The notes below the pieces were generated by a model. The model worked only from the letters and a program-made list of their open reading frames with translations. It searched no databases and was not told where the DNA came from. Of a stretch of 62,420 nucleotides of DNA, positions 1 through 7,646 are shown in pieces. The translations under genes were made by a program, and so were the position numbers. Source of the stretch: UBA5109 sp038148755. Its GTDB lineage: Bacteria; Pseudomonadota; Gammaproteobacteria; Pseudomonadales; Pseudohongiellaceae. The stretch's first letter is position 1, and every line of letters starts with the position of its first letter. Where the stretch lies: contig JAYQWA010000012.1 of assembly GCA_038148755.1 (NCBI GenBank), forward strand, positions 1 to 62,420. Direction: 5' to 3'.

Positions 1-802
1 GCCCCTGCTTTTTGCTACTGACAATTATCTGATCCATGGTGGCCCCAACTGAAGGTTTTTTGCCTGTCAGAATTTCGTAAAGAAGTGTCCCGAGACTATA
101 TATATCAGTTCGGCCATCTATGTCAGGAGCTTTGTCAATTTGCTCTGGCGACATATGGATAATTGTTCCCTGTAACTTGCCTCTTCTGGTGATACTCAGG
201 TCATCTGAATAGGTATCGTCTTTGTCAGCAGGAAGCACAGCATCGGAACCATCAGTTTTCCAGACTTTTGCCAAGCCCCAGTCCATTAAGACAACCTCGC
301 CAAATGGCCCTACGAGAATATTTTCCGGTTTGATATCCCTGTGCACGACACCGTGGGCATGAGCGTATTCGAGCGCATGTGCAACCTGGATAATAACATC
401 CACTAGCTGGCTTAAATCATAACGTTCGCGATAATCAAGAATTTCCCGGAGGGTATAGCCATGCACCAGCTTCATGGTGAAGTAATAGTGTCCTTTATTG
501 TCGCGACCCAGCTCATAAGTCGGGACGGTATTGGGATGTTGCAGCATTGCGCTGACGCGGGCTTCTCTTAAAAAGCGCTGTTGTTCAATCGGGTCATCGG
601 CAAATTCAGGCAGCAGGGATTTGTAACAAATTACGCGGGACAGATGTAAATCCTTGCAAGCTTGTATCAGGCACTTACCTCCCTTAGCTATGGTTTTAAA
701 GTAAGCGTAGCGCGTATTGATATTGATTTTTTCAGGCAAAGCTTTATCCGTATCTTCCAGATAAACCGATGCATATTCTTGTTTTTGTTCAGGGAATTTC
801 AT
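1..802 (-). CDS. Serine/threonine protein kinase, C-terminal part outside the window
   Basis: A Hanks-type Ser/Thr kinase read on the minus strand from an ATG at 802 and still open at base 1, so only the first 267 residues are visible. The kinase signatures are present: a glycine-rich strand (IAKGGK), a YKSL segment that would carry the ATP-binding lysine, the catalytic loop HRDIKPEN, DWG in place of the usual DFG, and the activation-segment end GTIIHMSPEQ. It would phosphorylate proteins on Ser or Thr; the substrate cannot be seen. The N-terminal 30 residues are not kinase-like. It lies downstream of the glutamine synthetase gene on the same strand, with a terminator between them, so it is probably transcribed separately. 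What follows the kinase domain (sensor or membrane part) lies outside the window. Confidence 0.9.
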   Translation of the reverse strand, partial: MKFPEQKQEYASVYLEDTDKALPEKININTRYAYFKTIAKGGKCLIQACKDLHLSRVICYKSLLPEFADDPIEQQRFLREARVSAMLQHPNTVPTYELGRDNKGHYYFTMKLVHGYTLREILDYRERYDLSQLVDVIIQVAHALEYAHAHGVVHRDIKPENILVGPFGEVVLMDWGLAKVWKTDGSDAVLPADKDDTYSDDLSITRRGKLQGTIIHMSPEQIDKAPDIDGRTDIYSLGTLLYEILTGKKPSVGATMDQIIVSSKKQG

Positions 803-861
803 GCGGCTAGTTTGACAGATTTAAGTTAGTGACCCAAGCGATTCCAGACATAAACACGCAT

Positions 862-890
862 AAAAAAGGGCCTGCATGCAGACCCTTTTT
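862..890 (-). terminator. Rho-independent terminator after the glutamine synthetase gene
   Basis: A palindrome built on TGCATGCA, extended by GGG/CCC and flanked by an A-run on one side and a T-run on the other. It can stop transcription in either direction. It lies 30 bases after the glutamine synthetase stop codon and about 60 bases upstream of the kinase start, and so separates the two genes. Confidence 0.8.
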
Positions 891-919
891 GCTTGGAAGC
901 TGATTTGATAAACCAGTGT

Positions 920-1933
920 CTAGCCAGCTTGTTTTGTGGTTTTCACAATAGCTGCAGCCACTTTATAGGGGTCGGCGTTGGAAGCTGGTCGACGATCTTC
1001 CAGACGGCCAATCCAACCATCTTCCATTGTGCTCACTGGAATACGGATAGAGGCGCCGCGGTCAGAAACACCGTAGCTGAATTGCTCAATGGATTGAGTT
1101 TCATGCTTACCAGTCAGGCGGTGATGGTTATCGGCACCGTAAACGGATATATGACGCTCAATGTTTTTACCAAATTCTTCACAGATTTTAGTAAAGGTCT
1201 CTTCTTTGCCTGATGTTCTCATTTCTTCATTGGAGAAGTTGGCATGCATGCCGGAGCCGTTCCAGTCAGTGTCACCCAGTGGTTTAGGATGCCAGTTGAT
1301 AGACAAGCCATATTTCTCACCAGTTCTTTCCAGCAGATAACGTGACAACCAGATTTCATCTCCAGCGCGCTTGGCGCCTTTAGCAAAGATCTGATATTCC
1401 CACTGACCTGCTGCTACTTCAGCGTTAATACCTTCAACGTTAAGACCGGCTTCCAGACAGATATCCAGATGTTCATCGACCATGTTGCGGCAATAGGCAT
1501 TTTTAGCACCGACGGAACAATAATAAGGGCCTTGTGGAGGAGGGTAACCGCCTGGAGGGAATCCAGGTGGCAGGTTTGTTTCAGGATCCCACAAGAAGTA
1601 TTCCTGCTCGAAACCAAACCAGAAATCGGTGTCATCATCACCTTCATCAATGGTGGCGCGGCCATTGGACTCATGTGGCGTGCCATCAGCATTTAATACT
1701 TCACACATAACCAGATAGCCATTCGCTTTATCCGGATCAGGGATGATCATGACAGGCTTCAAAATACAATCTGAAGCACCACCCGGGGCCTGTTCAGTTG
1801 AGCTGCCATCAAATACCCAGTTTGGGCATTCTTCAAGAGTGCCGCCAAAATCTGATCTGACCATTGTTTTACTACGCAGGCTTTGCGTAGGCTTGTAGCC
1901 ATCCAGCCAGATATATTCCAACTTGCTTTTCAT
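920..1933 (-). CDS. glnII: Glutamine synthetase, eukaryote-like type II (GSII)
   Basis: It condenses glutamate and ammonia into glutamine using ATP, in the cytoplasm. At 337 residues it is far shorter than the roughly 470-residue GlnA of enteric bacteria and fits the GSII (beta-Grasp plus catalytic) family. Visible motifs: WVFDGSST (39-46), FGFEQEYFL (106-114), the GINAEVAAGQWEYQ block (168-181), NGSGMHANFS (225-234) and SDRGASIRIP (290-299). The adenylylation-site region of GSI enzymes is absent, so control by GlnE would not apply. ATG at 1933 has AAGGAG upstream. A probable sigma-54 promoter and two NtrC-like sites lie upstream, which suggests nitrogen-limitation control. GSII is common in alphaproteobacteria and actinobacteria and less usual in gammaproteobacteria. 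The function call is secure; the regulation is inferred. Confidence 0.96.
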   Translation of the reverse strand: MKSKLEYIWLDGYKPTQSLRSKTMVRSDFGGTLEECPNWVFDGSSTEQAPGGASDCILKPVMIIPDPDKANGYLVMCEVLNADGTPHESNGRATIDEGDDDTDFWFGFEQEYFLWDPETNLPPGFPPGGYPPPQGPYYCSVGAKNAYCRNMVDEHLDICLEAGLNVEGINAEVAAGQWEYQIFAKGAKRAGDEIWLSRYLLERTGEKYGLSINWHPKPLGDTDWNGSGMHANFSNEEMRTSGKEETFTKICEEFGKNIERHISVYGADNHHRLTGKHETQSIEQFSYGVSDRGASIRIPVSTMEDGWIGRLEDRRPASNADPYKVAAAIVKTTKQAG

Positions 1934-1993
1934 GATGAGATGTACTCCTTAGTTTTCTAGTTTGGTTTGCTAATAAGTTTGCAGATTGTTTAC

Positions 1994-2009
1994 TGCAAAA
2001 AGCGTTCCC
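1994..2009 (-). promoter_or_regulatory. Probable sigma-54 (-24/-12) promoter of glnII
   Basis: Read on the minus strand the site is GGGAAC-N5-TTGCA. It has the required GG and GC doublets exactly 10 bases apart, a perfect -12 element and a -24 element matching TGGCAC at four of six positions. Transcription would start near 1983, about 50 bases before the glnII ATG. The NtrC-like sites upstream support the assignment. Confidence 0.6.
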
Positions 2010-2148
2010 GTTTTGTCGAAGCTGTCTATTTATTTTTCTCAGCGTCTGGCGGGGCGTTAGAAGGGCAGAGTATATAGCATAAATCTGCATATGCCAGTAT
2101 GCGATAGTCCCGTGACAGAGATTTAGATAGAGATCAGGGATAAATAGC

Positions 2149-2183
2149 GCACTACAAAAGTGCATTATGCATTATTGTGGTGC
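2149..2183 (-). promoter_or_regulatory. Two NtrC-type enhancer sites upstream of glnII
   Basis: Two 15-base dyads centred 20 bases (about two helical turns) apart: 2149-2163 is GCACT-N5-AGTGC, a perfect dyad, and 2169-2183 is GCATT-N5-GGTGC, one base off the GCACY-N5-RGTGC pattern known from enteric glnA. They lie roughly 165-200 bases upstream of the predicted start, a normal distance for sigma-54 activators. The adjacent cytochrome gene ends at 2198 on the same strand, so glnII is the likely target. Confidence 0.6.
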
Positions 2184-2197
2184 GCACTATTTAAGCT

Positions 2198-3538
2198 TTA
2201 TTTCATTCTTAGTACCAGAATATCGTCATTCTGAGTTGGGTCAGTAGCAGCGCGTATTTCAGCTACCTGCTCTGCATCAACGGCAGATGCCGAATTGCCC
2301 CAGGAAGACCGGATATAAGTCAGGACATCGGCTATCTGCTGATCATTTAATAATTGCCTGAAGTAAGGCATGTCTGTTGTAACAGGGCCTTCGGAAGAAA
2401 CCAGTCGCAATGAGCCATTTAGCGTCGTGTTGATTAAGGAACTGGGGTCGGGATCAAGCACGCCGGGATTACCCGCCAGTGGCGGCTGGTAAGGGTAGTA
2501 ACCATTACCACTGGTGGCATGACAGTTGGAGCAATATTCGTAATAAGTCTGGGCGCCCCGATTGGAAAAATCCAGGCTTAACAAACGCTGTGTTTCACTA
2601 TTATCGTAGATATATTCCCCTTCCTCTTCAGTGGTGGGCAAATCGCTTAGGTACACAGACATGGCATTGATATCGGCAGCACTCATATAGCGCGTGCTGT
2701 TATTAACGACTTCAACCATGGTGCCGATAGCGGAACCAAAACGGTTGCGTCCGGTCAGTAAAAACTCTTCATAATCTTCAACTTCCCAGCGCCCGCGGCC
2801 AGTGAGATTGTTGCCATGCAAAGATGACGCTGACCAGAAATCAAGTGGTGCACCTGCCAGAAAATCATCATCACTACTATCCAGACCTTTTTCCTGCAGC
2901 ATCAGGCCACGAGGAGTATGGCAGGCTCCGCAATGACCCAGACCTTCGACCAGGTATGCGCCCCGATTCCAGGCATCAGTCTGATTATTAGCAGTCTGGT
3001 ATGGTTCGTCATCATGAGCCAGCAGGTTCCAAATCCCCATGGCCCAACGAACGTTTTTCCAGCCCGGGATTTCTGCGGGAATATTTTCCTGGGTTACCGG
3101 TTCAACTTCATTCATGAGGAAATCATATAAGGCGCGCATATCCTGTTCAGACATTTTTGCGTAAGAGGTGTAGGGCATAGCCGGATACATACGGTGTCCG
3201 TCTCTGGTTTTGCCCAGGCGCATAGCCCGGTCAAAGTCTGCGAAGCTGTAATTGCCGATACCTGTGGCAGGGTCGGGTGTAATATTAGTTGTATAGATAT
3301 TACCAAGCAGTGGCACATTCATTTCCAGCCCTCCTGCCAACGGAGCGCCATCTTCCACTGTATGGCAGGCGACACAATTGCCGAGGCGTGCAACATATTC
3401 ACCATGAGACAAGCCGGCGGCTCGCGCCTGTGTTGCACTATCTGTTGCATAAGTGGATTCTGTTTTCACTGTATCAAAACCGCAGGCAGTCAGTAGTCCC
3501 ACTACATTAAAGATGAAAAGCAATTTGATATATCGCAT
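2198..3538 (-). CDS. Tri-heme cytochrome c lipoprotein, alcohol-dehydrogenase cytochrome-subunit-like
   Basis: An exported electron-transfer protein with three CXXCH haem-binding motifs: CVACH, CGACH and CSNCH, about 140-150 residues apart (near residues 55-59, 203-207 and 336-340 when numbered from the ATG at 3538). The order matches the three-domain cytochrome subunits of membrane-bound alcohol, gluconate or aldehyde dehydrogenases. The N-terminus has a hydrophobic stretch ending in LLTAC, a lipobox, so it is probably lipid-anchored. An in-frame ATG 12 bases further upstream (3550) is possible, but MRYIKLL at 3538 gives the cleaner signal peptide. No dehydrogenase partner lies next to it, so the electron donor is unknown. 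A terminal-oxidase or quinol link is inference only. Confidence 0.88.
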   Translation of the reverse strand: MRYIKLLFIFNVVGLLTACGFDTVKTESTYATDSATQARAAGLSHGEYVARLGNCVACHTVEDGAPLAGGLEMNVPLLGNIYTTNITPDPATGIGNYSFADFDRAMRLGKTRDGHRMYPAMPYTSYAKMSEQDMRALYDFLMNEVEPVTQENIPAEIPGWKNVRWAMGIWNLLAHDDEPYQTANNQTDAWNRGAYLVEGLGHCGACHTPRGLMLQEKGLDSSDDDFLAGAPLDFWSASSLHGNNLTGRGRWEVEDYEEFLLTGRNRFGSAIGTMVEVVNNSTRYMSAADINAMSVYLSDLPTTEEEGEYIYDNSETQRLLSLDFSNRGAQTYYEYCSNCHATSGNGYYPYQPPLAGNPGVLDPDPSSLINTTLNGSLRLVSSEGPVTTDMPYFRQLLNDQQIADVLTYIRSSWGNSASAVDAEQVAEIRAATDPTQNDDILVLRMK

Positions 3539-3873
3539 GTTCCCCCACATAGCTTATTTTTATTGGTGTTCTTAATAACCCTAGTGTTTTAAAAAATTCA
3601 TGGGAAAGGTACCATTTCCAGCAATAAAATCACATAACCCTGATCTTTTTTTTAGCAGGAAAAATGTCCGAATAAATTACTTCAAAGCGATCATCGAAGC
3701 GTTCGCTGGTGTAGAGGCGACAATTTTTCCTTGTCTTGGCGTCTTGCGTTCGGTTTTACTGATTTGATCCCTCCGGCATAGTCTGTTGTTTTGGTTCAGC
3801 TTTATTGATTTAGCGAAGCAGGCTGTATGTCCTTCGATCTGCTTGGAATTATATGCAAGAGTGTTGTGTGTTA
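3539..3873. other. Intergenic stretch without a recognisable gene
   Basis: About 335 bases between the cytochrome gene and the start of the decayed L,D-transpeptidase. It is AT-rich, with no open frame of interest and no convincing terminator or repeat. It must hold the cytochrome promoter (minus) and, if any is left, the promoter of the transpeptidase remnant (plus). Confidence 0.6.
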
Positions 3874-4740
3874 ATGAAAATACTGATTTTCAAAAATCTG
3901 TTCCCTGTTAGTTTTTTTAGCTTGGTTTTAATGCTGCCAGTTACTGTATTGGCAGGGAAGGTTAGTCATTGCCGATTATTTTGAGACGCCTCAAGCCTTT
4001 TTTGCCAGTGCATCAATAGGCATCAATAATACTGGTGGCATTCAGATAAGCCCGATGCGACCGCAAGGCTATTTAAGGATTCCCGAGGATGAACAGTTTG
4101 TATTTTGGGTAGAGTTGGAAAGTGGTGGTTTCCTTGTGCGTCAGATAATTCCTGTTTCTATCGGTTCAAATGGCTATGACAAACAAGTGGAAGGAGATAA
4201 ACGCACACCGATAGGGATTTATCACTTCACCAGTTTTTTGAATGATAACCAGTTAATGGATTATTATGGCTTGGGAGCTATTCGATAAATTATCCCAACG
4301 CGATTGATTTGCTGAATGGTAGAACAGGCTCGAGTATCTGGCTACATGATCTGCTGAAAAAATGTTGCAGAACGCCAATCATTTTTTCCCAGTCTGATTT
4401 GTAATGAGTGCCTTTGAATCAGAAAGATACTCGCGCCGAATATTTAGAGTCCTAGCGCCGGGACTGGGAATCCAGAGACCACAGACGTTATGTTTCCTAG
4501 TATGCAGATGAATTTAATGATCTTTTGCGTGATAGGTCACAATGGTCAGATTACAAACGCCGGGTTAATGGGTCTAAATCGTTTATTAATCTTGAATTTT
4601 CTGACATTAGTTTTATCATTGATCCACATGACCCAGAAATTGTCATAGTGAGGTATTACCAAAATTATCAGAGCAGTAATTACAATTGGCGTGGCTGGAA
4701 GCATCAACTCTGGCGTCACTGTAAATTATCTATCTTAAAA
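3874..4740 (+). pseudogene. Decayed L,D-transpeptidase (YkuD type) with C-terminal NTF2/Cds6-like domain
   Basis: Pieces of one protein lie in several frames. From the ATG at 3874 a signal peptide (MKILIFKN... to VLAG) is readable. A frameshift near 3961-3968 leads into IADYFETPQAFFASASIGIN and the stretch to GLGAIR, ending at a stop at 4288. A second shift near 4285 opens YPNAIDLLNGRTGSSIWLH, the hallmark of the YkuD catalytic domain. After that the expected catalytic Ser-x-Gly-Cys motif is unrecognisable. From 4525 SQWSDYKRRVNGSKSFINLEFSDISF resembles the C-terminal NTF2-like domain that follows the transpeptidase domain in some Gram-negative members. The intact protein would cross-link peptidoglycan or attach lipoprotein in the periplasm. 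With at least three lesions it cannot be active. Confidence 0.82.
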
Positions 4741-4751
4741 AAAAGACCCAT

Positions 4752-4781
4752 AAAAAAAGCAGCCCTTGGGCTGCTCTTTTT
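4752..4781. terminator. Bidirectional rho-independent terminator
   Basis: GCAGCCC-TT-GGGCTGC, preceded by an A-run and followed by a T-run. It lies about 20 bases beyond the serC stop codon (minus strand) and after the transpeptidase remnant (plus strand), so it can serve both. Confidence 0.85.
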
Positions 4782-4802
4782 ATGAAGATGAGTTAAACAA
4801 GC

Positions 4803-5894
4803 TTAGCCTTGTGTGCGTTCAAATTCCTGCATGAACTCTGCCAGCTTTTCACAACCAGCCAGGGGCATAGCATTGTAAATTGAGGCTCTGACACCACCGA
4901 CATTGCGATGTCCTTTAAGTGCATATAAGCCTATCTCATTCGCCTGTTTCAAAAATGCAGCTGTGGAGTCTTCGTCAGGCAAAGTAAAGGTCACATTCAT
5001 AATGGAGCGGTGATCAGAATGCGCAGTCCCAGTGAAATAATCACTGCTATCAATCACGTCATATAGTAAGGCTGCTTTTTGCTCGTTAATATTTTCAAGA
5101 GCCGTGATGCCACCTTGATCTTTGAGCCACTCTAAGACCAGCCCCATGGTGTAGATCGCAAAGGTGTTATTAGTATTAGCCAAAGAATGAAATTTTTCAT
5201 AAGTTGAATAGTTCATTAATGATGGAGTTATTTCCATAGCATGTCCGATCAGATCTTCTCTCACAATTACCAAAGCCATTCCTGAGGGTCCAAGATTTTT
5301 TTGCAATCCAGCAAAAATAATTCCAACCTCAGAGAAATCAATAACTCGAGAAAAAATCTCTGACGTCATATCTATTACTAATGGCACATCTCCAGTATCT
5401 GGCAAGTTTTGATAGCGTGTACCATAAATAGTATTGTTGCTAGTTATATAAGCATAAGAAGCATCTTGAGGTATCAAGTCTGCTGACAATGCAGGTACTC
5501 GATCAAAATTAGTATCTGAGCTGTCTCCAATGATAATTGTCTCGCCGTAACGTTGGGCTTCCTTCTCTGCAAGCTTTGTCCAATGACCACCAACTGAATA
5601 AACAGCTTTATTTGCAGGTTTAAGGTTTAAGAGATTTAATGGTACAGCGGAAAACTGCATCTGAGCACCACCATGGGTATAAAGAATTTTATAATTTTCC
5701 GGAAGATTAGCTAATTCCCTGATCAACTGATCGCATTTGTTGATAACAGTTTCAAACTCTTTCGAGCGATGGCTGATTTCTATCAGCGATACTCCCATGC
5801 CCTGAAAATCAAGAAACTCTTCCTGGATTTGTTGCATAACCGGCACTGGTAACATTGCGGGTCCGGCACCAAAATTATATACCTGCTTAGTCAT
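4803..5894 (-). CDS. serC: Phosphoserine aminotransferase
   Basis: A PLP enzyme that transaminates 3-phosphohydroxypyruvate with glutamate to give phosphoserine; in many bacteria it also acts in pyridoxal phosphate synthesis. Length 363 residues, normal for SerC. The N-terminus VYNFGAGPAMLP is the family signature, GGAQMQFSAVPLNLL (75-89) is the cofactor-phosphate region, and the Schiff-base lysine is K199 in FAGLQKNLGPSG. It lies 35 bases downstream of serA on the same strand and acts on the product of SerA, so the two form a serine operon. SerB is not in the window. Confidence 0.97.
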   Translation of the reverse strand: MTKQVYNFGAGPAMLPVPVMQQIQEEFLDFQGMGVSLIEISHRSKEFETVINKCDQLIRELANLPENYKILYTHGGAQMQFSAVPLNLLNLKPANKAVYSVGGHWTKLAEKEAQRYGETIIIGDSSDTNFDRVPALSADLIPQDASYAYITSNNTIYGTRYQNLPDTGDVPLVIDMTSEIFSRVIDFSEVGIIFAGLQKNLGPSGMALVIVREDLIGHAMEITPSLMNYSTYEKFHSLANTNNTFAIYTMGLVLEWLKDQGGITALENINEQKAALLYDVIDSSDYFTGTAHSDHRSIMNVTFTLPDEDSTAAFLKQANEIGLYALKGHRNVGGVRASIYNAMPLAGCEKLAEFMQEFERTQG

Positions 5895-5929
5895 TTATTT
5901 TTCCAATTTGATTAAAGGTTAATTTTTCG

Positions 5930-7099
5930 TTAGACAATCCAAGCTTTCGTCACGTGCTCTATTTTCTGAATATCAGCAATAGTTGTATCGTCCGGTCGGC
6001 TTTCTATATCGATCAGGTTGTAAGCTATGTCGCCACGACTTTTATTCAGCAATTCGACGACATTAATATTTTTATCAGCAAGCACTGAGGTGATTTTGCC
6101 CAGCATGCCCGAAACATTTTCATTGACGATGGCCAGGCGAACGCTGCCGTTTCTTTCCATGGCGATCTGGGGAAAGTTAACAGAGTTTTTAATGTTGCCG
6201 TTTTCCAGAAAATCACGGATCTGATCGACAGCCATAACAGCACAGTTATCTTCAGCTTCTTCTGTGCTGGCACCAATATGCGGCATCAGAATTGCTTTTT
6301 CATGGTTTAGTAATTCAGCTGTGGGGAAATCGCAAACATATTTACCGAGTTGACCATTATCCAGCCCTTGCACAAGCGCTTTAGTGTTGACGATGGCATC
6401 ACGGGAAAAATTGAGTAAGACACAGCCAGGTTTAAAATAATTGATGGCTTTTTCATCGATCAGATTGCGGGTGCTGTCCAGCATAGGCAAATGCAAGCTC
6501 ACAAAATCTGATTTGGCCAGCAGGGCTGTCATGTTTTCCTGCTTTTCAACCTGATTGGCTAGACGCCAGGCTGCGTCGACGGAAATAGCCGGATCATAAC
6601 CCAGGACTTTCATCCCCAGATCAATTGCCGCATTAGCCACCATGGCCCCGATTGCGCCAAGGCCTACGACGCCTAAGGTTTTTCCGGCGAGTTCAGAGCC
6701 TTTGAAATTTTTCTTCCCGGCTTCGACTTGTGGTCCCAGTTCACTTAAATCTTCCTGCTCAGATAAAGAGCTGACCCAGTTGATGCCCTGGACAATACCA
6801 CGTGAGGCAAGCAACATGCCGCAAATGACCAGTTCCTTTACGGCATTGGCATTGGCACCGGGAGTATTGAAAACCACGATACCCTGTTTGGTGTAATCAT
6901 CAACAGGGACGTTATTAACACCCGCGCCAGCGCGGCCAACAGCCTTCAGGTTAGGCGTGACATTATCCATGGACAGCTTGAAGCTGCGTAGGACAATCGC
7001 ATCAGGATTCTCAGTTTCAGAAGAAACTTCGTAATCAGAACTTGGAAAACGTGATAAACCCTTATCAGAAATTTGATTAAATGTCTGAATCTTATACAT
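5930..7099 (-). CDS. serA: D-3-phosphoglycerate dehydrogenase
   Basis: It oxidises 3-phosphoglycerate to 3-phosphohydroxypyruvate with NAD+, the first step of serine synthesis. At 389 residues it is the short form: substrate-binding and Rossmann domains plus a C-terminal ACT domain (about 315-389), without the intervening domain of the long form. The NAD motif GLGAIG is at 146-151, the catalytic-histidine region is HIGASTEEAEDN, and VGRAGAGVNNV (54-64) is the substrate loop. The ACT domain suggests feedback by serine. The first gene of the serA-serC unit, it has a hairpin-bearing leader and a possible promoter just upstream. Confidence 0.96.
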   Translation of the reverse strand: MYKIQTFNQISDKGLSRFPSSDYEVSSETENPDAIVLRSFKLSMDNVTPNLKAVGRAGAGVNNVPVDDYTKQGIVVFNTPGANANAVKELVICGMLLASRGIVQGINWVSSLSEQEDLSELGPQVEAGKKNFKGSELAGKTLGVVGLGAIGAMVANAAIDLGMKVLGYDPAISVDAAWRLANQVEKQENMTALLAKSDFVSLHLPMLDSTRNLIDEKAINYFKPGCVLLNFSRDAIVNTKALVQGLDNGQLGKYVCDFPTAELLNHEKAILMPHIGASTEEAEDNCAVMAVDQIRDFLENGNIKNSVNFPQIAMERNGSVRLAIVNENVSGMLGKITSVLADKNINVVELLNKSRGDIAYNLIDIESRPDDTTIADIQKIEHVTKAWIV

Positions 7100-7159
7100 C
7101 TTTTAGATATTCCTATTGCTGCTAAATCTGGTCGAAAGCTGGTCCAGAATCTGGATTGA

Positions 7160-7185
7160 TTTTTGAGGTGCTGTTCCCTCAAAAA
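7160..7185 (-). promoter_or_regulatory. Perfect 9-bp hairpin in the serA leader
   Basis: TTTTTGAGG and CCTCAAAAA flank an 8-base loop. If transcription starts from the TATAAA box at 7194-7199, this hairpin forms within the first bases of the serA mRNA. In the serA direction it is not followed by a U-tract, so it is not an obvious terminator. Protection of the 5' end from decay, or a regulator target, are possible roles; neither is shown. Confidence 0.4.
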
Positions 7186-7193
7186 GAGCCGCA

Positions 7194-7222
7194 TTTATAC
7201 AGGGAAATCGGTAAAATTTCCA
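7194..7222 (-). promoter_or_regulatory. Possible sigma-70 promoter of serA-serC
   Basis: On the minus strand TATAAA (7194-7199) is the -10, preceded by a 17-base spacer and TGGAAA (7217-7222, four of six matches) as the -35. It lies about 95 bases upstream of the serA ATG. A prediction from sequence match alone. Confidence 0.4.
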
Positions 7223-7271
7223 GTAAATGCCTGCGTTTTTTCAATAAGTTTAACAAATATCAAGAGCATTA

Positions 7272-7580
7272 ATGCTGATGGCACATAAACAAGTCTGGAG
7301 TGTTTATTTAATAAAAACAGCCTGTGGCAAAATCTATACCGGCATCAGTACGGATATTGAGCGGCGTTTTCAGGAACATCAGAGTGGCGGTCGACTTGCC
7401 GCGAAATTCTTAAGAGGGAAAGGGCCGCTTAGTCTTGTCTATTCTGCCAAAATTGGAGATCGTTCCCAGGCTTCCCGGCTTGAATACCGGATTAAGCAAT
7501 TACCGGCAGTCGAAAAAGCAAAAATTATCAGTGGAGAATTGTTAATTGCTGAGCTGTTAGCTGGCCAGATTGTTAGGTAG
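7272..7580 (+). CDS. GIY-YIG nuclease superfamily protein (YhbQ-like)
   Basis: A small single-domain GIY-YIG protein of 102 residues, or 100 if the ATG at 7278 is used. The fold's signatures are visible: VYLIKT followed by KIYTGIS (the GIY and YIG strands), then DIERRFQEH with the conserved arginine and histidine, and a later SRLEYRIKQL helix with the metal-binding glutamate. Members of this bacterial group are small proteins of the YhbQ/UPF0213 type linked to DNA repair or nicking; the substrate is uncertain. It is divergent from serA and about 65 bases upstream of proA. Confidence 0.85.
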   Translation: MLMAHKQVWSVYLIKTACGKIYTGISTDIERRFQEHQSGGRLAAKFLRGKGPLSLVYSAKIGDRSQASRLEYRIKQLPAVEKAKIISGELLIAELLAGQIVR

Positions 7581-7610
7581 ATAGTTCCTCAGTTTGCTGC
7601 ATTTATCAGG

Positions 7611-7616
7611 TATAAT
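7611..7616 (+). promoter_or_regulatory. Perfect -10 box upstream of proA
   Basis: TATAAT 31 bases before the proA ATG. No good -35 hexamer stands at the usual spacing, so the promoter assignment is tentative. Confidence 0.35.
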
Positions 7617-7646
7617 CCCGCCCTTTATGGTTATGGAAATAAAAAA

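Noticed and set aside
893..1213. A 106-codon plus-strand frame inside the glutamine synthetase gene
   Set aside because: Complete antisense overlap with a strongly conserved gene; shadow frame.
3690..3760. Possible small RNA or attachment site in the gap before the transpeptidase remnant
   Set aside because: Only short imperfect inverted repeats (GACAA/TTGTC) and no promoter-terminator pair could be seen.
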